Below are positions 1-10,100 of a stretch of DNA of 64,000 nt, in pieces. A program made the translations under genes and the position numbers. Source of the DNA: a virus; IMG/VR virus record IMGVR_UViG_3300020448_000003, positions 35,009 through 99,008 of that record. The stretch is one strand, 5' to 3'. How positions within the stretch are numbered: position 1 is the stretch's first letter; each line of letters begins with the position of its first letter. The notes under the pieces are model-generated. The model was not told the origin of the DNA. It saw only the letters and a list, made by a program, of their open reading frames with translations, and made no database searches.

Positions 1-3000
1 GCAGTTGCACCACTACCTCCACCACCTGATATAGAAACGTCAGGTTGTGATGTATATCCTTGACCTGGTGATTCAACAAGAACTCTTGATACAACACCAT
101 TTGTTATAACAGCAGTCGCAGTAGCACCAAATCCACCTCCACCAACAATAGAAACTAGAGGAGATGATGTATAACCAGTACCACCAGTGTCTACTTCAAT
201 TTCACTTAAAGCACCGTTAACAGTAACACTAGCAGCAGCACCTGTACCGCCACCACCAGTAATCTCAATAACAGGAGGATTTGCAGCGTCATATCCTTCA
301 CCAGCAGAACCAATTTCGACTGATGTTATACCACCAAACTTAATTTTACTTTCTGACTTATATGACCACGCAGATACACCGTTTACCCAAGCACCAATCG
401 GACCGAATGATGTATCATCACGTTTTGATACAGTTTCTATGATACGTGGTATACGTACAAGTTTACGTTGGTTTCCTGGTAATAGTGCTGATCCAACAAA
501 CGGACCTACCTCATAGTTTGGTATACCAGATGATGCGATGTAAGAATACTGTGAATTGAAGAATGTATTCTGTACGTTTGTTGTAAAGTCTTTGATAGCA
601 ACACTTATACCCTCTTCTGAAGATTTTCCTTTATTCAAGTCAACAGATAATAGAATATTACCTTGAGGAGAAGCATCAGATGGAGCTGGTATATTGTATT
701 CAAATATAGTCTGACTGATACGTGATGTAACGGTGAATGTACCATTATACACAGTTGGGTTTGCACCATAGATCGTTACAGAGTCACCAACCAATAGACC
801 GTGATTATTTGAACAAGTAACAGTAGCAGTCTGATTATTAAGACCACCTGGTACAATTCCAGTAACACTAATGAGTTTTTTAACGTTATACAACCAAGAA
901 GTAATTCTTTGGTCTATAGATGTAGATCCTAATGATGCAACATTTAGTTTGTCACCTGGTAAGTAATATGAACCAGTGTCATTCAATACCGTAGATTTTG
1001 CATCTGCAATACCTAAAACACGTAATTTGATCTCATTTGACGCACCCTGATTAACATATACGAAGATATCTGAGTAAATTGTTGTACCAGCATCCCAATC
1101 TTCCACCACTCCGTTCTTAGAACGTGTACATTCTATGAACTGGTTGAGTGTTTTTTCCTTATATTGCACTACCTCTTGATCATTGATGCGGATTGTACCG
1201 TTTCTTTCTGGCCAACCAATCGTAGAATCGACTGTAATAATCGATTCAGTTGTAGATAATGGTTCAACAAGCGTAGTTTTATACGGTATTGTAAACTGTC
1301 CTAATAGTGTTTCTTCAGATATTGCCAATTCATATACTGTACCTACACCAGTGTTGATGGCTATTACGTTTTCAATCAATGCTGACGCTGCTTGAACTGA
1401 TGAATCAACAGGGTCAATATACTGCATAAGTTGAGAATCTTGTAGATCAGCAGCAGAACCAGATATCAAATCAGCACGAAGTACGGTGTCTACGTTCCAA
1501 GTAGCCGCAGATGGTTTGATAACCTCATCTTTTGGATACGAAACATCAACATTTTCCGAGTACAGCATCTTGAAAAGATACTGAGTTGATATCTTCGTAC
1601 CTTTAGATGCGTAAAAATCACTAATAGTTTTTATTATCTGCGGAGCATTGACTGTTTCATAGTCGATCTCAGCGTTTGGTAGATATTGATTTACATAACG
1701 ATTGTATAATTCTTTAGCAAATAAAGTATCTAAGTTCTTAATTTCAGCAGATACATTATGTGAAGACTGTATAGTATCTGACTCTTTAGAGTATACTTGA
1801 TTTCCTTTTTGATCAAAACTGGTTACAGCAGAAACACCACGCTTACAATTAACAAAAGCAGATGGTTGATATCCACTTCCCTTACTATGAATAGTAAAAC
1901 CTGTAATTTCTCCAAAACCAACATCACAAGATGCTTCTGGAGCAGGAGGAGCAGCAATATAGACTTGAGGAGGTTCAGTATCTGAATATCCAGATCCAAA
2001 ACTGGTTATATTGATATCAGTGATCTCACCATTGAAGATGGTTGCAACAGCAGTAGCACCAGTTCCACCAATAGGTTGATCAGCAACATCTTTTCTATTA
2101 TCAACGATATACACAGATGGAGCATCAGTATATCCCTTACCACCTGTTAATAGTTCAATATTAGTAACTCTACCACCAGTTACACTAACATCAAGAATTT
2201 GTGCACCCACAGGATCGATGACACGTGCCCTTGGAACGGTCATATAACCTTGACCACCTGATACTACAGTAACACCATTTACTTGACCGTCAGAGTCGAT
2301 TGTAGCGACTACATTGGCAACAATAGCATTATCACCAGTAGGAGGATCCAAATAAATTAATGGAGGAGATGTATATCCTGAACCTTTAGCAGTAACAGTA
2401 AATGAATCTGCTTTGATGCTAGTATCGTTTAACAATGGAGAACTTACCTGTGCACCACCTGGATTGATAAATTTGATCGATGGAATACGATCATATCCAC
2501 TTCCTGAACTGTCAACTATAAGTTGTGATACACCTTCAAGTTCATCGTCAACGACTGCTCTAATTTGAGCAGTTTTACCTTCTGCATCAGCAGGAGGGTC
2601 TACAACAACTGTAGGAGGGTTATTTGCAGAGTAACCTTGTCCAGAAAATAGTAATCTAGTGTCCTTAATACCATTTACGAGTGCTTCCGCAGTTGCATTG
2701 CTTCCAGTTCCTAAAGTTGATGTAATACTGACTCTAGGAGAGAAACCTAACCTATATCCAGTACCACCATTTTTTACAAGGACTGCATTTACCTCATTAT
2801 CAACAATTTGTGATATAGCAGACGCACCAGAACCAAATTGAGGTGCAATTAACTCTACAGAACGTACAACTATCTCAGTTCCTTGTGCAATATCTTCTTT
2901 AAATATTAACTTGTCTTCAAATATTGTATATTCTTCAAATGGTCGTTTTTCAACTCTATTGACAACTACAACTGTAGAAACAGTAGATAGAGGTGAATAA

Positions 3001-3719
3001 CTGTTGCCAGCTTCAAAAAGATGGAACTCTTTACTATTACTTGCTGCTGTAATCGTATCTAGTGTCTTAACTGGTATACTTGTGTAACCAATTAGGTATC
3101 TAACAGTATTAATAGCACCTGTAAGTTCTCCTGTAGGGGCAAGAGGAGGCGTTACAAGACGTAGTTTATCTCCTTCTACAAAATAGTCTATATTAGGGAA
3201 TTTGAACTCGTTATTGACGATTACAAGCAAATGTTGTGCACTTGAAGGTGAAACTGGATCTCCAAGTAACTTTAATTCAAATTCTGTCTTTACTCCATCA
3301 AATTGGTTTGATATAGGTTCAAATTCTTGTATCTTTCTATCAAATTCCTGTTTATTAACACCTGGCGTAAAAATAATGTCTGGTGAGTGAGTTACACTCT
3401 CATAATATATGACTTCATTGTCAATTTGGATAGTTCCGTCTTTTTCTAAGAAATAATTGACATTTTCTGCTATAATTTCTTTCTGAGTAGGATTAACTGC
3501 CTCTAAAACAGCAGATTTTGATGAAAGGAAGTTTGGATCAAACTCTCCAGACCCAATATCAGCATAACGCAAAATATTCCCAAGAATATCATAGGGTTTA
3601 CCTGATTTTTCTTGAGATTTGTAGTATTGCTCTAAAAAAGCAACAAACTGTGTGTTATCATCTTTTATAAACTCAGGAATCTGATCCTGAATTCTATGTG
3701 AGACCGTTACTGCCTTCAT
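1..3719 (-). CDS. giant virion/baseplate protein with bead repeats (3' end outside window)
   Basis: The reading frame opens at an ATG on the minus strand and stays open for 1239 codons to the left edge, so the C-terminus is missing. The N-terminus (MKAVTVSHRIQ, then FLEQYYKSQEKSGKPYD) begins a globular region. From about 2840 down to 1860, and again below 340, the protein carries at least eleven short beads of the type GxGYxxxPxV(x)IxGGGGxGA, for example GGTGYTSSPLVSI and PGQGYTSQPDVSI. A bead-free segment of about 500 residues separates the two blocks. Such beads are typical of very large virion proteins of marine T4-like phages. It lies directly downstream of gp6, where T4 has gp7, so a baseplate wedge role is likely. 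That role is inferred from position only. Confidence 0.8.
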   Translation of the reverse strand, partial: MKAVTVSHRIQDQIPEFIKDDNTQFVAFLEQYYKSQEKSGKPYDILGNILRYADIGSGEFDPNFLSSKSAVLEAVNPTQKEIIAENVNYFLEKDGTIQIDNEVIYYESVTHSPDIIFTPGVNKQEFDRKIQEFEPISNQFDGVKTEFELKLLGDPVSPSSAQHLLVIVNNEFKFPNIDYFVEGDKLRLVTPPLAPTGELTGAINTVRYLIGYTSIPVKTLDTITAASNSKEFHLFEAGNSYSPLSTVSTVVVVNRVEKRPFEEYTIFEDKLIFKEDIAQGTEIVVRSVELIAPQFGSGASAISQIVDNEVNAVLVKNGGTGYRLGFSPRVSITSTLGTGSNATAEALVNGIKDTRLLFSGQGYSANNPPTVVVDPPADAEGKTAQIRAVVDDELEGVSQLIVDSSGSGYDRIPSIKFINPGGAQVSSPLLNDTSIKADSFTVTAKGSGYTSPPLIYLDPPTGDNAIVANVVATIDSDGQVNGVTVVSGGQGYMTVPRARVIDPVGAQILDVSVTGGRVTNIELLTGGKGYTDAPSVYIVDNRKDVADQPIGGTGATAVATIFNGEITDINITSFGSGYSDTEPPQVYIAAPPAPEASCDVGFGEITGFTIHSKGSGYQPSAFVNCKRGVSAVTSFDQKGNQVYSKESDTIQSSHNVSAEIKNLDTLFAKELYNRYVNQYLPNAEIDYETVNAPQIIKTISDFYASKGTKISTQYLFKMLYSENVDVSYPKDEVIKPSAATWNVDTVLRADLISGSAADLQDSQLMQYIDPVDSSVQAASALIENVIAINTGVGTVYELAISEETLLGQFTIPYKTTLVEPLSTTESIITVDSTIGWPERNGTIRINDQEVVQYKEKTLNQFIECTRSKNGVVEDWDAGTTIYSDIFVYVNQGASNEIKLRVLGIADAKSTVLNDTGSYYLPGDKLNVASLGSTSIDQRITSWLYNVKKLISVTGIVPGGLNNQTATVTCSNNHGLLVGDSVTIYGANPTVYNGTFTVTSRISQTIFEYNIPAPSDASPQGNILLSVDLNKGKSSEEGISVAIKDFTTNVQNTFFNSQYSYIASSGIPNYEVGPFVGSALLPGNQRKLVRIPRIIETVSKRDDTSFGPIGAWVNGVSAWSYKSESKIKFGGITSVEIGSAGEGYDAANPPVIEITGGGGTGAAASVTVNGALSEIEVDTGGTGYTSSPLVSIVGGGGFGATATAVITNGVVSRVLVESPGQGYTSQPDVSISGGGGSGAT

Positions 3720-3731
3720 CTACCTTATTAC

Positions 3732-5801
3732 CTAGAAGCAAGAGTTAAACTCTGGGAGTTCGTATACTGTAGTTGGATAATCAATGATATTTATCGGTGT
3801 TCCATCGAAGTTAATTGCAGTAAAGTCGAATGGATCAAAAGTAGGAACGTTTGTTCCGTCTATAGTGTAATCGATAGTTTGTACTGTAGGATTGAAAATG
3901 GTTGGATCCAAACCAGTTCCAATATTGATATTTCCAGAAGCAGGAATGATAGTAACTGGTATTCTAGTAGTACCATCAGGGGTGCTTGCAACGTCAACAG
4001 GTCCTACACATACCTGTCCAGTTTTATAATCGACAGTTCCGACATTTTTCATCAATGTGACTTCAGTTTCATCAACTTTAGTCACCATAATAAGTTTTCC
4101 GTAACCATCGTCACGAATATTTACTGGAAGTAGTGCAGATGTATCATTTTGTATCAAAGATGCTGATGAAATTTGACTTGCATTGACACCACCCGCTATC
4201 GCTAATAATGCTTCTGTATAACCAGTAGCATAGAATGTACCTGTCTTTACAGTAGAATATCTAGGAGTACAAGTGCCACTAGGATCACTACCACCAGACA
4301 AATCATTAGGATTTGCAATTTCATTATTGAAATTGACACATTTGGAGAACATTGATCCAAATGTAAATCCTTCTATGTTCATACCAAGTGACATATGTGT
4401 CACGTTACCACTGATCGAAGGATCAGAGGAATCTATCATCGATTGATACGCAGATTGGTCAATACGTCCGTTAAACCTTGTTGATTCCGCTTGACTATTG
4501 TATTGATCGATAGACCCCAAAACTCTAGACGCAACTTCATTATTAGATAATGCAGTTTTATTACCATCAAAGAACGCCCAAGTTTTAGGTCTAATGTAGA
4601 GTGTAATGGGATCGACAATAACAGGTTCGATTGCTGCAATGGAATATTTAAGTAAATCAGTCTTGATTCTTTTTTTCGTTGTTGTGTTAAGTAATGCTCC
4701 ACTTTGTGTACGAATTGATATGTATACTTTACCATAAACAGGTGGTTGTAACCTCTCTCCACCATATACAGTAACAGATCTAGCAGCAGGGTAGACTTTT
4801 TTAGTAATGTATTCGTAGTCTGACTCTGTAACTGCTCTGTTTTGACTGTTAAATGCCCTTGGAGCATTGAATTTAATACTCAAGGTAGATTCTATGTCCT
4901 CACCATCTTGAGCACCGTCTACAGTCACTAAAGATATGTTTGCTGCTGGTACAAATCTTTGCTCAGAGTCTTGAACTTTACCTATAAATGTAAATTTCTT
5001 ACAACCATTAGCAGCAGTACCTTCAGTTTTAACATACTCTAGTTTAATAACCTCACCAGATATTAGTTGACGACAGATAACACCATCACCAAATACAACA
5101 CTATAACGCATATCATCTCCTTCCTCAAGGAAAAATCCACGAGTTGTACCATCAACATCCACAATGTTCTGTACAAGGTTGTATGTGTCAATCTCTTCTG
5201 ACTGTGTATTGGGTGAAATTGATACTTTTAATAGATCAGTGTCAACTTGATCAGCAGGAATTAGATAACTTCTCTTTTTAACGTCATCAACAATGTATTG
5301 ATATGAGATTAAGTTACCTTGATATATCACAACTTTGCTAAAAGTAGCAACACCTGTAGACTGATCTACAGTTGCAACCAAATCAGATGGTAATGTAAAT
5401 GTATATCCTGCACCATTAGTACTAGAAATGAATACATCACCCTTTTTCAAGGTTACAGATGAAGGATATGTTGTCCCAGAACCAACAGTACCAGTTTGAA
5501 CACTAAATGCAATACACGCTTTTGGTGCTTTTATTGATCTTGGCGTATAATTTAACTGTTTTGCTATCTTAACTACGTTATCTCTTATTGTTGCTGACTC
5601 TAAAAACGCCTCATTCATTGCCATATTAGCATTGAAAGACGCATAGTATGTGTTATATGATAAAACGTCGAGTAAGTATGATGCAGCTGAGCCATCAAAA
5701 TCGTAGTCTGTAAACTCATCTCTTGTACGCAGGTACGATCTTATAGACTCACGGATCTCTGTAAAGTCTAATGATGTTAAATTTGACGGAATTGCTGCCA
5801 T
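3732..5801 (-). CDS. 6: baseplate wedge protein gp6 (baseplate J-like)
   Basis: This 689-residue protein is the T4 gp6 homologue that forms the ring of the baseplate wedges. The N-terminus shows the family pattern: an I-x2-SI-x-SYLR stretch, then DYDFDGSAASYLLDVLSYNT, then MNEAFLESATIRDNVVKIAK and LNYTPRS. A middle block (ALRRYSxT-type region read as RAVTESDYEYITKKVYPAARSV, about residues 325-345) matches the baseplate J fold. Length is close to T4 gp6 (660). The start ATG lies 1 base after the gp25 stop, so the two genes are probably co-translated. The gene belongs to the late operon starting at the CTAAATA motif near 6348. Confidence 0.93.
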   Translation of the reverse strand: MAAIPSNLTSLDFTEIRESIRSYLRTRDEFTDYDFDGSAASYLLDVLSYNTYYASFNANMAMNEAFLESATIRDNVVKIAKQLNYTPRSIKAPKACIAFSVQTGTVGSGTTYPSSVTLKKGDVFISSTNGAGYTFTLPSDLVATVDQSTGVATFSKVVIYQGNLISYQYIVDDVKKRSYLIPADQVDTDLLKVSISPNTQSEEIDTYNLVQNIVDVDGTTRGFFLEEGDDMRYSVVFGDGVICRQLISGEVIKLEYVKTEGTAANGCKKFTFIGKVQDSEQRFVPAANISLVTVDGAQDGEDIESTLSIKFNAPRAFNSQNRAVTESDYEYITKKVYPAARSVTVYGGERLQPPVYGKVYISIRTQSGALLNTTTKKRIKTDLLKYSIAAIEPVIVDPITLYIRPKTWAFFDGNKTALSNNEVASRVLGSIDQYNSQAESTRFNGRIDQSAYQSMIDSSDPSISGNVTHMSLGMNIEGFTFGSMFSKCVNFNNEIANPNDLSGGSDPSGTCTPRYSTVKTGTFYATGYTEALLAIAGGVNASQISSASLIQNDTSALLPVNIRDDGYGKLIMVTKVDETEVTLMKNVGTVDYKTGQVCVGPVDVASTPDGTTRIPVTIIPASGNINIGTGLDPTIFNPTVQTIDYTIDGTNVPTFDPFDFTAINFDGTPINIIDYPTTVYELPEFNSCF

Positions 5802-5802
5802 T

Positions 5803-6210
5803 TTAAGTACGTTCCAATAGGAAATCTACAGTTTGAGTTATTCTCTCACCAATAATTACATACTCAACTTCAACTTCTAAATTATTATCATCATCAATGT
5901 TAACATTTACCTGAGATACGGTAATGCGTGGTTCAAGTCTGCCAAGTGTATTGACAATTTCTTCTTTAAGTTCTTCTAGCATAAAAATGTCAAAGTTTTC
6001 AAATAACATTTGACGTAATCTAGATCCTTTTTCTGGTTGAAAGGGTCTCTCTCCAAACCCTGTCATAACAAGGTTTTTCATCGATTGTTTAATAGCGTTT
6101 TCGTTTTTAACTACAGAGAAATCTTCAGTATTAGGATTTGCCTTCATAGACATACTGAAATCACGAAATTGACGTGATAAATTTCTTTCTGCTTTAAAAC
6201 GATATGCCAT
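5803..6210 (-). CDS. 25: baseplate wedge protein gp25 (lysozyme-like fold)
   Basis: The 135-residue product matches the gp25/IraD-like family: N-terminal FRDFSMSMKANPNTEDF, central NAIKQSMKNLVMTGFGERPFQPEKG and a C-terminal beta-rich segment ending in VDFLLE. T4 gp25 is 132 residues. It joins baseplate wedges to the sheath with gp6 and gp53. The start ATG overlaps the stop of the small upstream gene (TAATG). It is the second gene of the late unit driven from about 6348. Confidence 0.93.
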   Translation of the reverse strand: MAYRFKAERNLSRQFRDFSMSMKANPNTEDFSVVKNENAIKQSMKNLVMTGFGERPFQPEKGSRLRQMLFENFDIFMLEELKEEIVNTLGRLEPRITVSQVNVNIDDDNNLEVEVEYVIIGERITQTVDFLLERT

Positions 6211-6323
6211 TATTTTTTAGAGTCTTCCTTTTTAGACCTTTTCTTAAGGTATTTATCATACCTAGGGTCGGTTATCAGAACATTTTTCCTGAGAAATTCT
6301 TCTGAACAATCAGCTGTCAACAT
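6210..6323 (-). CDS. 37-aa basic protein upstream of gp25, unknown
   Basis: A 37-codon ORF (MLTADCSEEFLRKNV... ending KKRSKKEDSKK) is preceded by a good Shine-Dalgarno (GGGAG, about 8 bases from the ATG) and by a late promoter motif 22 bases upstream. Its TAA overlaps the gp25 ATG (TAATG), a coupling seen throughout this genome. The C-terminus is Lys-rich. I do not recognise the protein. The translation signals and overlap argue that it is real. Confidence 0.65.
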   Translation of the reverse strand: MLTADCSEEFLRKNVLITDPRYDKYLKKRSKKEDSKK

Positions 6324-6344
6324 AAAATATACTCCCTGTAGTTA

Positions 6345-6351
6345 TATTTAG
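6345..6351 (-). promoter_or_regulatory. late promoter CTAAATA
   Basis: The minus strand reads GTGTCTAAATATAAC. CTAAATA resembles the T4 late element TATAAATA. It lies 22 bases before the 37-aa ORF that leads the gp25-gp6 unit. Confidence 0.65.
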
Positions 6352-6361
6352 ACACAAAATG

Positions 6362-6895
6362 TTACCCTGACAATACAGTGGGAGATCCATACGTTACTCT
6401 ACTACTACAAGGGTATCCAGAATATCCTCCTGATGGTGCACCAAGTCTATCAGTTACTCTTCCAATCGGAAGTTTAAAAGCTAATACAGTTTTAGTTGTT
6501 GCAAATAATATACGTGGATGTCCGACACCACCACAATCTTCTACAGTTAATAGACTACAGACTATTGGTGTAGGTATAATACACATTGCTTTTCCGCACG
6601 GGCACAAATAATTGATTATATTTGTCGTGGGTGACATATGGGGTGTGAACGTATCACCCATAATCATAATAGGCAATCTATTTACCTGTACCAATGCTCT
6701 AGCAGGATTCAACGCACTCAAAGGCACCAAAGGAGTGGGTGGCCATAAGCAAGTTTTATTCTTTACTTTGATTGACAGTAATATAGGTGGTGAGTTACAC
6801 GCTTGTGTACTATGAATGGTACTAGGAATCGGGAATCCGTGTCCTGAGTCAGGGAGTCCGTTATGATTCGCTACTGGTAGTACCTTAAATCCCAT
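6362..6895 (-). CDS. PAAR-type spike tip protein
   Basis: The 177-residue product starts MGFKVLPVANHNGLPDSGHG and contains GDTFTPHM after NPARALVQVN, the P-A-x-R and G-D-x-x-x-P-H features of PAAR proteins that cap the gp5 spike. Several Cys and His residues (CPCGKAMC, HM, GHG) could bind the tip metal ion. It is longer than a minimal PAAR protein (about 95 residues) and has a Pro/Gly-rich C-terminus. T4 encodes an equivalent, gp5.4. The ATG follows the stop of the upstream PsbN-like gene without a gap. Confidence 0.75.
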   Translation of the reverse strand: MGFKVLPVANHNGLPDSGHGFPIPSTIHSTQACNSPPILLSIKVKNKTCLWPPTPLVPLSALNPARALVQVNRLPIMIMGDTFTPHMSPTTNIINYLCPCGKAMCIIPTPIVCSLLTVEDCGGVGHPRILFATTKTVLAFKLPIGRVTDRLGAPSGGYSGYPCSSRVTYGSPTVLSG

Positions 6896-7126
6896 TTAAT
6901 CGTCGTGTTCGTCCCAAGGATCTGCCAATCCTTTGTTTGCAAAAAATCCTCTGTAAACTCCAAACCCTGCCAATATCACAGTAATAACTGCTACTGCTAT
7001 TGGGAAAGTGAAGTTAGGATCAAAGTCATAGTGAGGAATAATAGTGTGAGGGCACTCTGTCCAAGTACCAGGTAAGTGATATACTGGAGGACAGGATAAA
7101 AATAAATTAGTAACCATTGATTTCAT
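6896..7126 (-). CDS. small membrane protein with PsbN-like C-terminus
   Basis: The 76-residue protein has a short N-terminal part with two Cys, one transmembrane segment (FPIAVAVITVILAGFGVY, about residues 41-58) and the tail GFFANKGLADPWDEHDD. The TM plus tail parallels cyanobacterial PsbN, whose C-terminus reads GYxxYTAFG...LRDPFEEHED. PsbN is a small thylakoid protein needed for photosystem II assembly and repair. The gene sits among virion genes, overlapping the end of the 1136-aa protein by 20 bases. The PsbN match is based on about 25 residues, so identity is tentative. The N-terminal 40 residues are not PsbN-like. An internal start (MVTNLF at 7117) is possible. Confidence 0.55.
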   Translation of the reverse strand: MKSMVTNLFLSCPPVYHLPGTWTECPHTIIPHYDFDPNFTFPIAVAVITVILAGFGVYRGFFANKGLADPWDEHDD

Positions 7127-10100
7127 CAGTTAAGTCGCATTCTTCAAAATAAGGATTCCCATATCGGTTCAATGAATCATCCAAGAGTTTAGCGGATCCA
7201 CTTAGGTTATTAACCCAGTGCATCCTTCCAGTAATTGGTCCTAACTCTATGTATGGATCGAACTCAGATGTCTTTCCTGTATCGAACGCTACGGTGGAGT
7301 GAATAATACTTTTTAAAGCAGAACATCCTGATGCTCCTCTTGACCACGAAGTAGTAAACAGTTGACCAGAACATATATCATCAGATGTTAACCCAGTACC
7401 ATTATTGTCATAGCCAGAATAAACATCCAATACACCATCAGTAACGAAATTGTGCCAACAAGGATTCGGGAATTTGCCATTAGAACAACTCGACATCTGT
7501 ATTGTATTATAACCATAGTTATTGTTTTGACCCGAAACTGTAACAGAACTTGACCCATATGCTGAATAGTTACCAGATCCTAACCAAGTATCAAGTTTTT
7601 GTAACTCTGTTCCATAAAAATCAAAGGTATTTTCATCTCCCGCATCAGGTACAAAGGTGTATCCACCACTACCAGCAGAGAAACAACGTCCTTTTACGTT
7701 ACTTCCACGTGTACAAGAGTGTGATCTGTCATTAGGACCTGCTGGTCTTGGTCTTGTAAGTGACGGTTTTGGTAATGATTCTAACCAATCAATGAATTTT
7801 TGGTTAATTACTTCACCTTTTTGCGATACATCACCTTCAATAGTCATTGAAACAGTCACTAGAGCAGTCTCTTGCTGACTTGCACAGTATTTGTGTGGCA
7901 AATAACCATATGTTTTTAACACACCTTTCTGATCATATGCAACATAAGGACAAGGTATGTCAAAAAATCTACGAGTATGGTACATATTTGCTTGCATAAC
8001 CTCTACACAGTCACCACCAAGTATTCCATACATCCCATTATTGAATCTACTCTCTAATTCATCAGAACTATCGGCACTATGTACAGCAGTTTCCGATATA
8101 AAACTGTCATTTTGCTCCCATCTAGGGTCTCCATAACGTTTAATATTGGTTCCAAACTCAGATGGGTCAATATATGTACCTAAATTCATCCAATCTTCAC
8201 CAACTTCGGGTTGGAAACAGTTAATTGGCAGTTGATCACCACAAAATTTAGTTTTTTCTTCGGCATTTATATCATTCATCATAATATAACCATAATATCC
8301 TTCATCTTCACTAGCAGTATCGTAACCTGATATCGCTTCTCCAAGTGTTACACTTGCTTCTCCCATCACATCTGACACTTCTGTGTTACCAATACTGGTA
8401 TTATCAGAAGATTCCTCTGATTTTCTTGCTACTTCATTAACACTATCATCTCCACCAAATAAAATTACCTCATCTTTTTGTAAATTACGTTGTACAACAT
8501 CTATTTGTGGTTTCTCACCTGGTCTATATCCTGCACCTGGATCAATAATTGTTACTGCTGATACACTTCCCTGTGCATCTAATACTACACTTGCTCTTGC
8601 TTGCCTGATTGTCCCAGAATATCCAGCATCACTTTCAAATCTTTCCTTCTCAGCTGCTTTAAATGCCTTGTGAGTTGCTTGTCCTGCACCTGGTAATCCT
8701 TCTTCTGACTGATTATTGATTTGATTATTCGTGGTATAGTTATCAGCAAAGGTCTCGTTAGTTAAACTACCTGTATTTAGGAAACCTTCTTGACGCATTA
8801 TCTCTGGAATTGATATGTTTATGATAGGATCTACGTAATCTTTACCAGAATTGATGATTTCTATAGAACCAATCTCTCCTTTAGCGTTAACAGTTGCCTC
8901 TAAAATAGCAAGATCTATGTTTCTACCTGGTATAAGTGCTCCATTATCTACTTCTACCTTCACATATGCCACTTTTTTAGGAAATTCATAGACACCAAAG
9001 AACGCTGCTTTGTCTTCAATACCAAATCCTGCCAATATTTCTGCTACTCCACCATTATCAGAGGTATATGTGCTCTGATATGTGAACGCATTACCCTTTA
9101 CACCATTAACTGTCTGTAATCTGATGTAACCACACTTCAATTCATCACCAAAATACCTTACAGCTTGACATTTCCACCCATTTATTGTCTCTCCTATTGA
9201 AAAGAACCCAGTATTAGAGGTATATCTAAAGAATACCATAAGGTCATCTGTACCTACTGCCCAAAATGACTCTGCCATACCTGATCCAGGTGGTGCATCT
9301 ACTTTAAGATGTGTTTTTTTAGTTTTCCACGCATCTTGACGCATTTCATAGTAATAACTATGGTAAGTTATGGTCTCTTGCCAACTATTTGAGTTATTTG
9401 GAGCACAAGGAGCATCTGTAGTCAATAAATTGATGCCATATATCGGTCCTGAGAACGGAAATGACGTATCATAGAGATAATAGACGAATTGACCCTCAAA
9501 AGCGTCGTGAAAACCCAAAAATTTAGGTAAACTTGCCTTTACAGCACCATTTTTACCATAAAACCACTCAAAATTAGCTTGATCGGACAAAATATCGACA
9601 TTATCGGGATTACCCCACCCATTTATTGCTGCTGTGTTCGCTGTTTCTGACTCATAACTCTTTTTAGAGAAAGGACCTGTCGAATCAAAGGCATACCAAC
9701 CAGATCTATCTACCTCTCCAGTGTTAGTAGGTCTACCAGTTTCTACAACTTGCTTCTTTCTTCTAGGTGCTTTTGATCCAAATACGTATCCGTATATACC
9801 AATATAAGTATATGCTTGCTCCAAGGGATTTGTAGAGTCAGGCACGCCCGCCACCCCTATTTGCAAATTAGACTCATTAGCAGGATCTATAGTATAAAAA
9901 TCATCTGTACCTCTTGGATCACCTGTAACTCTATAGTGATAAAGAGGAATCATATTCTCACCAGGATTCAAAACACTACCATTTGAGTGATTAGCAGGGT
10001 CTGTGGTATTTGACCAGATATATCCTAATAGTGCTATAGAACCACTAGAACTAGAAGACAGATAAGAATTAAAGTTTGAAGAATCATAATGTAAGTATAC

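Noticed and set aside
4436-4867. 143-aa minus-strand ORF
   Set aside because: It lies in another frame of gp6, with a low-complexity Leu/Gln/His composition and no ribosome site.
6378-6815. Two plus-strand ORFs of 77 and 67 residues opposite the PAAR gene
   Set aside because: They are the complement of a PAAR-like protein with clear motifs, and no ribosome sites or promoters precede them.
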